From NCBI GenBank assembly GCA_019095985.1, contig CM032661.1, positions 16,434,313 through 16,498,312 of the forward strand: 64,000 bases of DNA, in the 5' to 3' direction. Position 1 is the first letter of the stretch. The number at the start of each line of letters is the position of its first letter. The notes below the pieces were generated by a model. The model worked only from the letters and a program-made list of their open reading frames with translations, had not been told where the DNA came from and made no database searches. Source of the stretch: Streblospio benedicti (lineage: Eukaryota > Annelida > Polychaeta > Spionida > Spionidae). Positions 11,994 through 26,743 of the stretch are shown here, in pieces. The translations under genes were made by a program, and so were the position numbers.

Positions 11994-12145
11994 CATAGGC
12001 AGATCCAGGTTTTCGGAAAAGGGGGTGCACTTAAGGGAAAGAGGGTGCGCACGTATGGGATTTCATGGAAAAAACTATGAAAATGAAGTATATTGGTGGG
12101 GGGGGGGGGGGAGGGCGCCCCGTGCGCGCCCTGGATCTGCCTATG
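11994..12145. repeat. MITE-like repeat, family with CATAGGCAGATCCAGG ends
   Basis: Inverted ends cataggcagatccagg (11994) and cctggatctgcctatg (ending 12145) enclose about 120 bp that include a long G run and an imperfect G-rich centre. Related copies occur at 31014-31143 and 36382-36534. No coding content. Confidence 0.75.
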
Positions 12146-15262
<3,117 letters not shown>

Positions 15263-16184
15263 ACTTATTTTATGATAAATCTAGCATTTTAAATTAAAAC
15301 ATCGAAATTTTCGGTCTAGACATCAGTGGAGCATCTTCAAGAGTGACGACACACGAAGGTGTTGCACCACGTGACTTCAGGGAAGTTCCTACAAAGTTCC
15401 TTTACCAGCACTGAAGTACTGTAGCTACCTCATGTGGGCAGTTATAGAGACTAAAGACAGGATGTTGAACAGTAAGATCTATCCCGAAAAGAAGGGTACT
15501 ACGTAGATCAGACAAGGGAATATCCAAAGGTTTAGTGATTTTCCCTAAATTAAACGTCTTTCTGAAAGAGTAGCATGGAAATTCAGACAATTTAATATTA
15601 GTGAATCATTTAGACCTTACAATACCCTATGTTTTGTTCACCATGAAGAGAAAATTGGAACCTGTCGTTACAGTGGCTGTGTGTACAGCATAGGTTGCAA
15701 CAATTGTAGTAGCTCTTACAAAGGAGAGAGTCAGGAGAGACCGCAAGAAAACTCAGTGTCTGGTTGGCTGAACCCAAAAAGGGCATGGAAGTAAACACTA
15801 ACACAGATATGCGGACCAGATAGAGCGTTGCGACGGTCCGCTACCAGCGACTTGCACGCGTCTGCTATCACTGACCATGCAGTCCAGGCTAACCACAATC
15901 CAGTCTGGGACAAGAGTAGAGTTGTGTTAAAAGAGAGCACTTTACGTGAGAGACAGATTAAGGAGGCCATCACAATCAGAAACGCACTGGAGACCATACA
16001 CATGGATGACGGTGCCTATCAACTGTCCCATCCATACGATGGCCTCTTGAAGCCAATGAACACCCACGAGGGCGGCCCCCCTAATAAGTCTCTCCGATAT
16101 GATAACTCCCCGATACGTCACTTATTGGTGCAGAAAATTTCGATGTTGAAAGTTTAAACGGGCTGGATGTATCATAAAATAAGT
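15263..16184 (+). mobile_element. Penelope-like element remnant with inverted end arms (second copy type)
   Basis: The left arm begins acttattttatgat (15263) and includes aacatcgaaattttc. The right arm carries the reverse complements gaaaatttcgatgtt (16134 onward) and atcataaaataagt (ending 16184). Between them the plus strand keeps parts of a GIY-YIG endonuclease region: an SGCVYSIGCNNC block near 15672, then SAITDHAVQANHN and LRERQIKEAITIR blocks near 15862-15990. The element is a broken remnant without reverse transcriptase, more diverged from the copy at 6729 than two recent insertions would be. Its layout (endonuclease tail between inverted arms) is the same. Confidence 0.6.
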
Positions 16185-16440
16185 CTTTTGTACATTAAAG
16201 TGCCTGTGGTTTTGAAAACATATTGATAAAATCTAGTCTTATTTTCTTAAGTCAAACCCGAATCTTGTGCAACTGACGTCGTCTGTACCGGTAATGATGT
16301 TTAATCGATCAAAGTGTGCAAATCCCTGTAATTCCCATGGAATGTCTATTTACTTGTATATCATGTCATTTTGAAATTGTTATTTTATCACTTGCATTAT
16401 CTATGCCTAATCAAACAAAATTTGTGATTATTGTTATATT

Positions 16441-19400
16441 TTACATTGCCTTTTCACTGGCATTAACCTTGTCCTCATTGGTGCTAGATTTGGTGTCCTC
16501 ATTTCTTTTTCCATTGACAAAATCTACATAGTTCGGATTTCTCTTTCCCCCAGTGACGAATTCTTCGTAAGTTGGGTTTCTTTTTTCACCAGTAATGAAT
16601 TCTTCGTAACTAGGGTCTCTCTTTCCAGTGATGAATTCTTCGTAATTAGGGTTTCTCTTCCCAGTTATGAATTGTTCATAGCTCGGATTTCTCTTTCCAG
16701 TGATGAATTGTTCGTAATTAGGGTTTCTTTTTCCAGTGATGAATTGTTCATAACTTGGATTTCTCTTCCCAGTGATAAATCCTTCGTAACTTGGATTTCT
16801 CTTCCCAGTGATGAACTCTTCGTAACTTGGATTTCTCTTCCCAGTGATGAATTCTTCGTAACTTGGATTTCTCTTCCCAGTGATGAATTCTTCGTAACTT
16901 GGATTTCTCTTCCCAGTGATGAATTCTTCGTAGTTTGGATTTCTCTTTCCAGTGATAAATTCTTCGTAACTTGGGTTTCTTTTCCCAGCTACAAAGTCTT
17001 CATACGTGGGATCTGACTTCTTCCCGAGAACAAAATCGTCATAAACCTGTTGTTCCTGTGCTCGCTTCCCCAACAAAAACTCTGCATGGTCTGGGTCCAT
17101 CTTTTTGCCCACAAGAAAGTCCTCATAGCGCGGATCTGACTTTTTACCGAGCACAAACCGATCATAACTCGGGTGCTGCTTTTTGCCCAGAACAAACTCA
17201 TCATAGGCTCCTGATTTTTTCCCCACCACAAAGTGGCTGTAGTCATCTCTCTTCAGACCAGTGACAAAGTCGTGATAGCTTGTTGACTTCTTTTCTTTCT
17301 CCACGGATTTCTCTTGTATCAGTGCTGGCTGCTCTGCCGCTTTCTTGTTTGCATCTTCCGTGTCACGCCGTCTTCGTCTTCGGCCAAGGACGAAGTCTGA
17401 GTAGGCTAAGGGAGCACCACCACGTTTGTTACCTGAAAATGAGTACGAATGCATATAGTAAATTTTACAACAGTCTTTAACCTGCCTTGACATTAAAATC
17501 TTAAAAATGATAATGACAAAGATGATATCATCTTCAGCAGGATGATAATTATGACAAACATGTGGAGAGGAAACTTTAGAAAATGACAGAGCCAATGGCA
17601 ATAACGGCAAAATCTAATTTGGTAACTATGACTGACACAAACAACAAAAAATGTGCCTACATCGTTAAGCATTATACGCACACTATAAATAAGAAAATGT
17701 AAATTGCAATAGGCACCTAACTTGCCATTAGCCTTAAATAGATTTGATATAAAGTCCAATCTTTTGCAATATTTATATGTCATGAATTTCTCACGGTTCG
17801 TGGATTTAATTATAATATAACACTCGTCGAAATAAATCCAAATGAATTGTTGTGTCAAAAACATGAATTAAATTACATGCAACATACATGGCTAAAATGA
17901 AAACACAAGCACACAAATTGGCTACTTTTTATATAAGGAATAAGACTTTTTAGTCAGGGTGCCAAATGAGATATTTTAGCTTAATCGTGCCTCGGTCGAT
18001 AAAGTTTTTTTGTGATTGATATTATATCCTTGGGACCTCATTATGGCATATCTGGCGGATATCAAGCGTGTATCGTTGAGGCTTTTGAGAAATTCAAGAT
18101 GGCGTCCAAGATGACTGACACACAATTAGAAATAATAATTGTTGAACTATTAGCAAATAATACAATTTTTTCAATAGTTTTGTACATCAGTAGTTCATTT
18201 CTGATGTTGCTTTGTTGTTTTTTATGATCTGAGGTTACAGATCCAAAATGGCCACTTAAATGGCCGCCACTCCATGAGAAATCATAACTTCTGAGCTACT
18301 GACACAACATATCAAGTAATACCACTTTCTCAATAGGTTAAAAGTTACAAATATTTTCGTCTTCTATCAAGACCTCTTCAGGAGAAAAAATAATTTTAGC
18401 TTAACTGTTGAATTTTTAATTTCAATAGAATGGTGGAAAAAACGGTAGCCACAGCATGAGAAGAACCGTCTACAGCCAAATGATTAATCTTAGTAATCTA
18501 TTTGATGTAGAATAGCAAGTAATACAACTTTTTAAATATTTTTTGTACACCAGCATTCTGAAACATTAAGGTGCCATGATGGACTGACACCCTGTTTGCA
18601 GCCAGCGTTTCTGGCCAAAGGGCCATAATTTCCAGCCGTTTGTAGTCTGGCGGTGTGAGGCTCATTGCACCCTGGGGACCAGGAATTCCTGGTCCTGAGA
18701 TGGTGTCAGTGATAACTTTTTGTAGTTCACAATAAAGCCCAGTGCCTCGAGCATGAGAGAGTGTGCGGCCTTCCTGACGAGGCATCGTTGGATTCTGGTT
18801 CATCAGGCGTAGGTTGTCCATGTAGATAACCAGACGCATCTCTACCCTGCGCTAGAAGCTCACTACCAGTTTGAGCAGCTTGGTACGTGGACACAGGGCT
18901 GATGCCAGTCCAAAGGGAAGGCATGTAATCTTGTACAGATTCTTTTGCCACCGAAACCGAAAGAATTTCCTGTGCACTTCGTGAATCGGAACGTACCACT
19001 GGGCATCCTTTAGGTCGACTTTCATGAAGAAGACGCCTTTCATGAGTTTTTTTTTCACCAAGGGCATGTCATCCATATTGAAATGGGTGTACTCTACCAC
19101 TTGGTTGAGGTCATTGAGGTTGAAGATTGGCCTGGAGGAGCAGTCATTTTTTGGGCGCAAGACGATGTGCACCACAAAGTGGTCTGGATCATCTGACATC
19201 AGGCTCTGCAAGGCCTGCTTGTCCAGAACTGTGAATATCATGAGCACTTCGTCAGGCTTGAAGTGTGAATTGAAGCGATTTGATCACGGAGGATGGCCCA
19301 TGAGTGGCATCTGGTATCCGGCCTCAATGCTTAGTACTTCCGGGTTAGCTTACAGTTTCTGTCGATTCATCAGTGCCTGAGCTGTGCGCCCTGCCACCAG

Positions 19401-22400
19401 ATCCGGTGGGAGAGGTTCACGGTGTCCAGCTCTGGCAGGGGTTCCCATACAAGGAAGATCACCAAGCTTTAACGCTTCGTTTGCAAGGAGAAGACTTGTA
19501 CAGGGTCAGTTAGGTCAAGGGAGGGTCTGGGTGAAGGGGTTCTACCCCTCATGTAAGGTGGGCGAACGGCATAGTGTCACCCATGTGCTTCCCTTTGGAA
19601 CACTTAGGGATAGAGGAGGAAATGGGGGTAACGGTAACATACCTTGTTTTGTTGTGTTTCTGGTTTTCCACCACCGCAACCTCGTGATCCACAACCAGCG
19701 TTTGGCACCCCGCACTGGCACTGGGCTTTTTGAAAGGGCTCTTTCTTCTGGCTCAAGCCACAAGAGGCATTGCCTCTGCCTCTGAACGGGGGTGGGGGAG
19801 CGTGATTCTGTATTGGGTGTGCAGTCCTCTGTCTCTCCTCTCGTTGGCACCTCCCTCTGGAGGAGCGCTTGCTTCTTTGCTCTATGAGTTGGGCAATACG
19901 GTCCCCATTCTCTACTTCCTTCAGCATAAGCGGCTAAAATTCTTATCCAAAAAGGACTTCACCACCCTTAGGAAGGGCTGCTCGGTAGTCCTCTAAAGCA
20001 TCTGTAGCTTCATCCTTCAACTCAAGCACAAAGCACGTCACCTCACCACATCTCGCGTAGCTAATGTGTCCATTGATATGGCCATTTCAATAAGAGTTAA
20101 CGTGTCCTGCACTTCAAAGTGCATCAGCTCCTACCAAGCAGCGTCAATGGCCATCCACAAAGTGAACCAAAAGGTGGCCAACTGCCCCATCGCACGCACT
20201 ATTTGGTTTGCACACATTTCATGGTGGAGTCCATAAGAGGCGGCAGGAGGCATGTGAACTGGGCATGGGATGTTTTTCTCCTTTAGCTATGTCTGGGGCA
20301 AAGCTGTTTAAGGATGGCCCTTTTCAATTGAGGGACCTGGAGGCTCTCCAGTCCATGAACCGAGTGGGCCTTCAAGAATTCCTTCACATCTCAATGATAT
20401 ATTTGTTAAAGTATATCTCTGTGACACGGAGAGGTACGATGGCAGGGTACACACCGGGGCCATTCTGTCACTGATCTTGACTTCAAGGCATAAAAACAAA
20501 ATTTGAAATTAACTGCTGATTGAAAAAAAACTATAGAAAAAGTGGTATTACTTGCTATTCCATTTTGAATAGTTCAACAGTAATGATTTCTCATTCATTG
20601 GCGGCCATTTTGGCGGCTATCTTGAATCTGTGATCTCAGATCATAAAAACAACATCCGAAATGAATAGCTGATCTAAAAAACTATAGAAAAAGTGGTAAT
20701 TCTTGCCATTCCGTGTCAAAGAGTTCAAGACTATGATTTCTAATTGCGTGGTGGCCATCTTGGACACCATCTTGAATTTCTCAAAAGCTTCGAGGATACA
20801 CACTTGATATCAGCCAGATATGCAATAATGAGGTCCATGCAAGGATGTAAAATCAATCATAAAAAACTTTTTCGACCGAGGCGCGGTTAAGTTGGGCGGC
20901 ACCCTGACTATTTCTATTGAGGACACCAAAGCAAAAATACATGAACATGAAATTTATACTGAAAAATTTAATGTGTTGTTAAGCTGACCCGTACCTAGCA
21001 CAAAGTCCTGCCAGTCGGGCTGGCCTCTCTTCTCGCCAAGCACCCAATCTTCATATCGAGGTGCCTGTCGCTTCTCCCCGAACACAAAGTCCTCGTATCT
21101 AAAACACAATGCACCCAGGGTAATTCAATTGTGAAGACAAAATGTTTATTTATGTGCCAAACTGCTAAATTTTGAAATCAAACAGTTGTAGACCGCAAGT
21201 TGGTAACAATACGTTGATAGCTAGTAAATGTATATCTTGAGCTAGTGATGGATTTCAATAAATATGCTTAGAATTCGTGTCTTACCATGGTCTTACACAC
21301 TTCAGCACACGTTTATTCTGCCTATGAAGCAGTTAATTGCACCGGAAATATATATGTGTTTTTTTCTTCAAGTATGCTGCAGATGTGTTAAACATACAAA
21401 ATATATTAATTAAAACAATTGTAGACTCAAGATCTCAATAGCTATATATAATCAATTTCGATACTTGAAGAAGTGTTGAAGGCACAAATTGTTACATCAA
21501 AACTAATTTCATGTACCATAAAAACGCGTATTTAATTGCGATACATGTGTGTAGCAGCCGAGGTTAGGCTTATACTGTGGTGAATTCGCCGTTTCATTGC
21601 CATTGGCGTAGAGAGGTTGCATAACTACAGGCATACACACGAGATGCGCGTGTCATATTCAGCTGAGATTATGGGTGTCAATTGCAGAAATAGTAAAACA
21701 TTCAATTTCATCATTGATATCCCGGTAACGTGTTGCATGTGTTTATGAGTATCTCACCATGGACCCCGTGCTATCAATCTGTTAATAAAAATCTGTAATG
21801 GTTTCCCGTTTAACTAATAATGAGCATAATGGCGAAAACATAATTAGGCCATCAGAAATGTTGTTTTGCACGCATTATTTTATTCCATCGATATTAGAGG
21901 TGTGGTTAAATAAACAGTAATACAATCATTCAGACAATCACCTGAGAAATATGACGAGTGAATGGTTTGAGATCGAAAGTTTAAAAGTCAAATCTTGGGA
22001 CAGGTCAGTTTCCTTTGATAAAACAATTTGCCCAACTCCTCACCAAACGCGGACGCACAGTGCAATATACAAGGGAATGCTCAGAAAGCAAACTATGGCA
22101 TTTACATTTTGATGTAGGATTCATTCGATGTGAATACCAGAGTAGCCAAACAATTTATTGCATTAGCCAAAATTACGATGAAGTGTATTTCCCGCTATGC
22201 TTTACCGACAATGCATTCATTGTGGTTTACTGAAAGTGAAACAGATATCTGTACCAAAGTCCCCCGTAAATCTGAAGCAAATCATCGTAAACTGTGCGTC
22301 TGTTGGTGAGGAGTTGTTGTGCAGATTATAGCAAGAGCGTCAGTAGTAGGACTATGCTTATTGTCATCGGGTGCAATATTCGATTTGATTGAAGATAAAC

Positions 22401-23513
22401 TAAGTTGAGACTAAATGTAGTAGATAAGTCGACGATGGTTTCATACGCCAAAGTTATTGATGAATAAATAATTTCTATATATTATAATGTATCAGCTTCA
22501 TGGTCGAAACTGTGGTTAGTGAAGCAAAAAAGAAGAAGACGTTTTTATTTTTTCCACCCGAAATATATAAACATGGGCTTCTTCTTGATGTTAAAATGAG
22601 CATATCTGCGGTTACATTCTCGAAGTGCCCACACCTGTACCAATTACATCTTTCCATGAAAGTCCCCGTCTCCACCCAAAAGCATTAAAACATACACGCA
22701 TGTGGAACTACGCATTTTTATTAAGAACCGTGCCGTGCTCTGCATTATCAATAATTGACGGAAACTTCTGTTCTGTGATTCTAAACCTAGCCTATATAGA
22801 TGTGGAAGTATCCCTGTGGAAAGATTTCCCATTATATGGCGGGACGGGTACGCTTTCTGTCCACGACGATAACCATGCATTCATCTAGCAGTAATGCCCT
22901 CCATATGGACGCTCGTCACTTATCTAACTAGATCAAGAAAGCTCAGAGTGGACAGCGTCGCTGCCCCTGCATAGATTAATATATCATGCCCACATAGTGT
23001 AGTACATCTGTCATGAGAAAGCTTTTTTCTTCCACCAGCAATGCACGGTTTGCTTGTTTTATTCACATTTGAGCAGTTTCTGATAACAGTTTCACCAAAG
23101 CGATTTCTGTTGTAGGGAAAATATTGGTAAGATGTGATCTTAAGTTTGAGTAGTTTATTACTATTTGTTGTTGATGATGTTTTTTTTTTGTTTTGTTTTT
23201 TTTTTGTTTTTTTTGGAAGGGTGGGGGTTGGGGTGCGAAAATGGTTATGAGATTTAATACTGTATGCCAAGTAATATATGTTTAACGATAATGTAATATA
23301 TATACACCTGGTCCTATATATAGAGAGAGAATTAAAGAACAAAAAATAGATAAAAGTAGAAATTCTCTAAGCTAACCTTGGCGCCTGACGTTTGGTGGTC
23401 GACATCAAGTAGTTGAGGTAAGAGTTAAGAATTTTGTCATCTCGGCTGGTTGCTCTGGCAGCCCCTATCACCAGAACCAGCCCCACCACACTGCACAACA
23501 GAACTGACTTCAT
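16441..23513 (-). CDS. Multicopy amidated-neuropeptide precursor (YxxF[V/I]xG peptides)
   Basis: Three exons with matching phases: 23377-23513, 20995-21098 and 16441-17432, giving about 410 residues. Exon 1 starts with a signal peptide (MKSVLLCSVVGLVLVIGAA, cleavage expected near residue 19-21). Exon 2 holds RYEDFVFGEKR, RYEDWVLGEKR and the start of a third copy. Exon 3 holds about 20 more, each ending at KR or KK: examples are HPSYDRFVLGKK, DPRYEDFLVGKK and NPSYEEFITGKR. A Gly just before the dibasic site predicts C-terminal amidation (for example NPSYEEFIT-amide). Known logic of the class: the precursor is cut by prohormone convertases in the secretory path and the peptides are released to act on receptors. 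I cannot assign it to a named family; the Y-x-x-F-V core faintly recalls molluscan enterins and EFLGamide/TRH-type peptides. The second intron carries a 3-kb transposon. Confidence 0.9.
16504..16977 (-). repeat. 36-bp coding minisatellite in the peptide precursor
   Basis: Thirteen contiguous units encode 12-13 residue peptides of the type NPSYEEFITGKR. Positions 3 (S/N/T) and 6 (E/Q/G/D) vary most. Two units near the C-terminus have an extra residue before KR (GEKR and GGKR). Units in the middle are nearly identical at DNA level, whereas the copies further N-terminal are diverged, so this block expanded or was homogenised more recently than the rest of the precursor. Confidence 0.9.
17951..20910. 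mobile_element. Long-inverted-repeat DNA transposon, about 3 kb, in an intron of the peptide gene
   Basis: The ends are inverted copies: tagtcagggtgcc at 17951 and ggcaccctgacta ending at 20910; the outer TA on both sides could be a target-site duplication. The arms (about 17951-18400 and 20510-20910) share further inverted blocks: the tgtgattgatattatatcc region and a gcatatctggc.gatatcaa block. They also carry words like aagatggcgtccaagatg and gccgcca, in the style of the element at 6195-10118. Both arms contain internal repeats that include actatagaaaaagtggtaat-like blocks. The interior is occupied by a DIRS-like fossil. No transposase is recognised. Confidence 0.7.
18500..20500 (-). mobile_element. 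DIRS-like retroelement fossil nested in the transposon
   Basis: The minus strand retains reverse-transcriptase blocks typical of DIRS1-like elements: a SRPIFNLNDLNQVVEY block near 19120, a FMKVDLKDAQWYVPIH block near 19000 and a LPFGLASA block near 18900. Gly/Arg-rich, gag-like pieces lie upstream near 19550-19930. The copy is clearly broken, with several interruptions, and no tyrosine recombinase or terminal repeats are seen. It lies wholly within the inverted-repeat element at 17951-20910, so it either inserted into that element or was captured by it. Exact limits are approximate. Confidence 0.6.
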
Positions 23514-23692
23514 CGTTGCTATGTTTTCTCCAATTTATCTCTGACAGACAGGACAAACCCCTCTCTCCAACACGAACGTGTTGCAAAAATTTGCAATATA
23601 GTCAGCAGAGGTTAAAACACTAATTTATCCCACAATTGTGTTAAAAGTCTGACTTAAGCACTGTCTATGATTTTAATCCCTATCTTCTAGGG

Positions 23693-23702
23693 TTTATAAA
23701 TA
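23693..23702 (-). promoter_or_regulatory. Possible TATA box of the peptide gene
   Basis: On the minus strand the word TATTTATAAA lies about 180 bp upstream of the signal-peptide ATG (23513). That would place transcription start near 23665 with a 5' UTR of about 150 nt and no upstream intron. Position and sequence are suggestive only. Confidence 0.3.
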
Positions 23703-23703
23703 G

Positions 23704-26534
23704 GCTTATGAAGATCTAGTGTTGTTGTTGTGTTTTTGCATCCTTCTTGCAGTTTTGTTTTTCTAAGTTTTTAGTGCTCAAAGAATGCAAAATGGTAACC
23801 AGAAAGTTTAATTTAGGGCGACTGCTATCCTCTGCAAACTTAGTTCACCTATGCTATCTGTCATAGATATTTGAAATTCGTTTTATTATGAAACTTAAGC
23901 AACTAACAGACCCATTTTAATAATGGGCTGAATTATAGTTTATAATCGGGGAATCGCGACAAGCGTTTTGGTAGTTATTCCATATATTGACTATTCTCAT
24001 AGAACAAAAATATTCAACTGGTGCTTATCCACATATATCCATGTGCCAAGAAGAGGCTCCTACAACAGAAAGTCCCTCGCATCACGGGGTATAAATCCCA
24101 CAGGTTAATCCAACCCAAGACGTCACTTGATAACCCTTTAGACTTTTGCAGGTTTTCTGCTCACAAATTGATGCCCGTTTTGCCAAAGCAAGCGTTACTG
24201 GGTATAGTAGACTTTCACACGCCTTTGTCATGTATAATAGATTGATTCGCTGCCCTTAATTAGCACTAATTTCATTTGGGTAATTCTGCAAATGTTAGTA
24301 TACAGTACATGTAATTAGTTTGAACGATTCTGGCATAGAGTTTTGCTCCATTGTAAACGCAAGATAGCAATCTCGACGTTAATTTATGCCCTAATTATGA
24401 CTGTACTCGTTGTATGGACTGGTCAGAGTTTGCATCTTTTTTACCAATCATGCCCTACTTTCCTTATACCCACAACACTCCACTTATTACGGTTCAACCA
24501 ACTTCAATGCACTCTCCCCTTCATAACTTCATTAGCTTAACTTAACCCATGATTAAAACATGTACACCAAAATGAATCCCTTGTTTTCGCGATGGGACAT
24601 CTCGATTAATCGGGAAGCATACTATTAGTGCTCCATAATCCACCTCCTGCGGGAACTTTGGGGTACAAGAGCGACTTTTACAAGTAACTTGATAAGAGAT
24701 TGAGCAAAAGTCGTCTGGAGTGGTTTGTAAAGTAAAAGGGGGGAGAAGAAAGGCTGTATTAATATTTTATAATATTTGAAGTGTATGGTGAAGTGTTGGA
24801 TATTTGTTCATCTGTATATTATTTTCCATTTCATTTTTCTTGTGTATGTTGGAAAGATTCAATCCACATTTATCGAACGAGAGGGGGCAATAATTTGATC
24901 TATTATGATTATTATGGGGATCGATCACACTTCTTATAACATAACCTAAAAGTTAGGTGCACTGCTCTGAATCGAGTTTAAAGTCTGATGACTCCACCCC
25001 CGCCCCCTCCATCTTCAACACTTCCCGCCTTCCACCTCGATTCCTGGATCGGATTCATATGCAAGAATTTGTTAAATGAATTTATGAAAAGGCACATGGG
25101 ATTTTATAAATTTACACCGTACTGTAAAAATAAAGTATTATGTGTGTCTATTTAGGTTATGCTTTGTATAAAACTTTTCAGGTAGAACACCTACCTCCCC
25201 ATCACACCCCCACCTCTTCCCCCTCACCCCATCTGTGCTGATGGACCAAACGTTGTTTCAGCCTCCAACTCAGATCTGCATAAGTGAGCCCCCGGGATTT
25301 GATGGCAAATTGTGTGCGGCTTTCTAATGATGACAAACACAATTGCCATTGTGTGTGTAGGATCTAGGAGTGAGGTGGAAATAGATTAGATGTATGCAAA
25401 GGCCACGGTCCATTGGATTATGGATTGCGATGGGAAAGAAATTGTTGCTTTTTTACAACTTCAATTGAATATTCTAATGATTCTAGTGTGGCAGAATACA
25501 TTTGTGTCAAAGGCATTCATTTTTAAAGCCGAGCTTCGCAAAAGACTCGAGCTTTATAGCCGTCGTAGGCGTTTCATTCTGTTCCCGGTGCACTGCCACT
25601 ACGTTCACTATAAGCCTATTCATACGCGCTGAAATTAGTGCCCAATTTGAATTCATCAATGAACGACAATCGCCGATGTTAATGAGCTGCAGCCGATCAA
25701 GATTAATGCGCCGCGTTTTTTTCTTTTTTTCTGTCTATCCGGCATGCATGCAACAACTTCGATTTATATCGCATGTTGTAGTAATTTCACGCACATTTCA
25801 TTCAAGAGAGACCTATAACAGGACATACATTATACAAATATCATGTTAAAGTTTGCTTAATAGCGGTATCTCAGTTTTTATTACGATTATAAAGATTAGC
25901 ACAACAACCTCGATTATCAAGTCATTGCCACCATGGTCACTATATATGCACTCCCGGCCGATATTGCTGCATAACAATCTCGAATCTCAAGCTCGGCTTT
26001 TCTCAGGAGTCTCACTCCTTTGATTACCTGTTGTTTTCATATTGCATTCAATTTATGCTTTTACTCATACATCTTTATGCAAAGAAAACCTTTTTAATTA
26101 AAGCACAAAACATTTCAGGTGACTTGGTTACCCTAATATTCCCGATACTTACTGAAGTACGATCGTCATTTGATGCAAAAATGGCCATCTTTTTGGAATA
26201 AGCATAGTAAGGGAATAAGCAGGGTGTAATCTTAACATCATTTATGCTACAAACAACCATTTTACATTGCTAATTTCAAGCCCTCAATACTCCTATGACT
26301 ATTTAAAAACGTGTTTTTAACGAATTTAACTGAAGAACAGCCAATTAGATGATAAAGACAATTTAACTTTGAACAGACATGTCAAATGTACAAGTTACAA
26401 ACACTTGTAACCAAGACAACTGCATTTTTGTTTGTTTTGTTTTTCAATTTGCCTTGTTGCCGATTTAGTCAGCAATGCTGTTCAAGCAGAAATACACCAG
26501 AATTCACCTGTAGGCAAATATTAAACAAATCATA
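23704..26534. other. No gene recognised
   Basis: This is the upstream flank of the peptide gene. Only short open frames are present, without splice support or domains. C-rich stretches near 24995 and 25195 are simple sequence. Confidence 0.3.
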
Positions 26535-26743
26535 TACTGTAGAACTAGAAATGTTTGAGCAAGATTTAATTTGCAAATTTCGTGGGCAGGTGCAAAAACG
26601 CAAACTTGAATAGTCAGCAAAAATTAATAGCCTATGTAAAGTAGATACAGGATGGACCAAAATCGCAAAATTAAAGTAACAAAATAATTTATAGATGAAA
26701 ATCGCAAAATTTAATAGCCACGAAATATTCTATTTTTACAGTA
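26535..26743 (+). repeat. MITE-like repeat with TACTGTA ends, copy 1
   Basis: The unit runs from tactgtagaactagaaatg to tatttttacagta, about 209 bp with short inverted ends. It contains repeated words such as aatcgcaaaatt and aaatcgcaaaatttaatagc. A copy in the opposite orientation lies at 51866-52062. Confidence 0.75.

Noticed and set aside
16504-16977. CRISPR-like array of 36-bp repeats
   Set aside because: The units are contiguous with no spacers, and they encode peptides with dibasic sites in a eukaryotic gene.
16672-17264. Plus-strand open frames opposite the peptide exon
   Set aside because: Antisense shadows of the repetitive coding exon.
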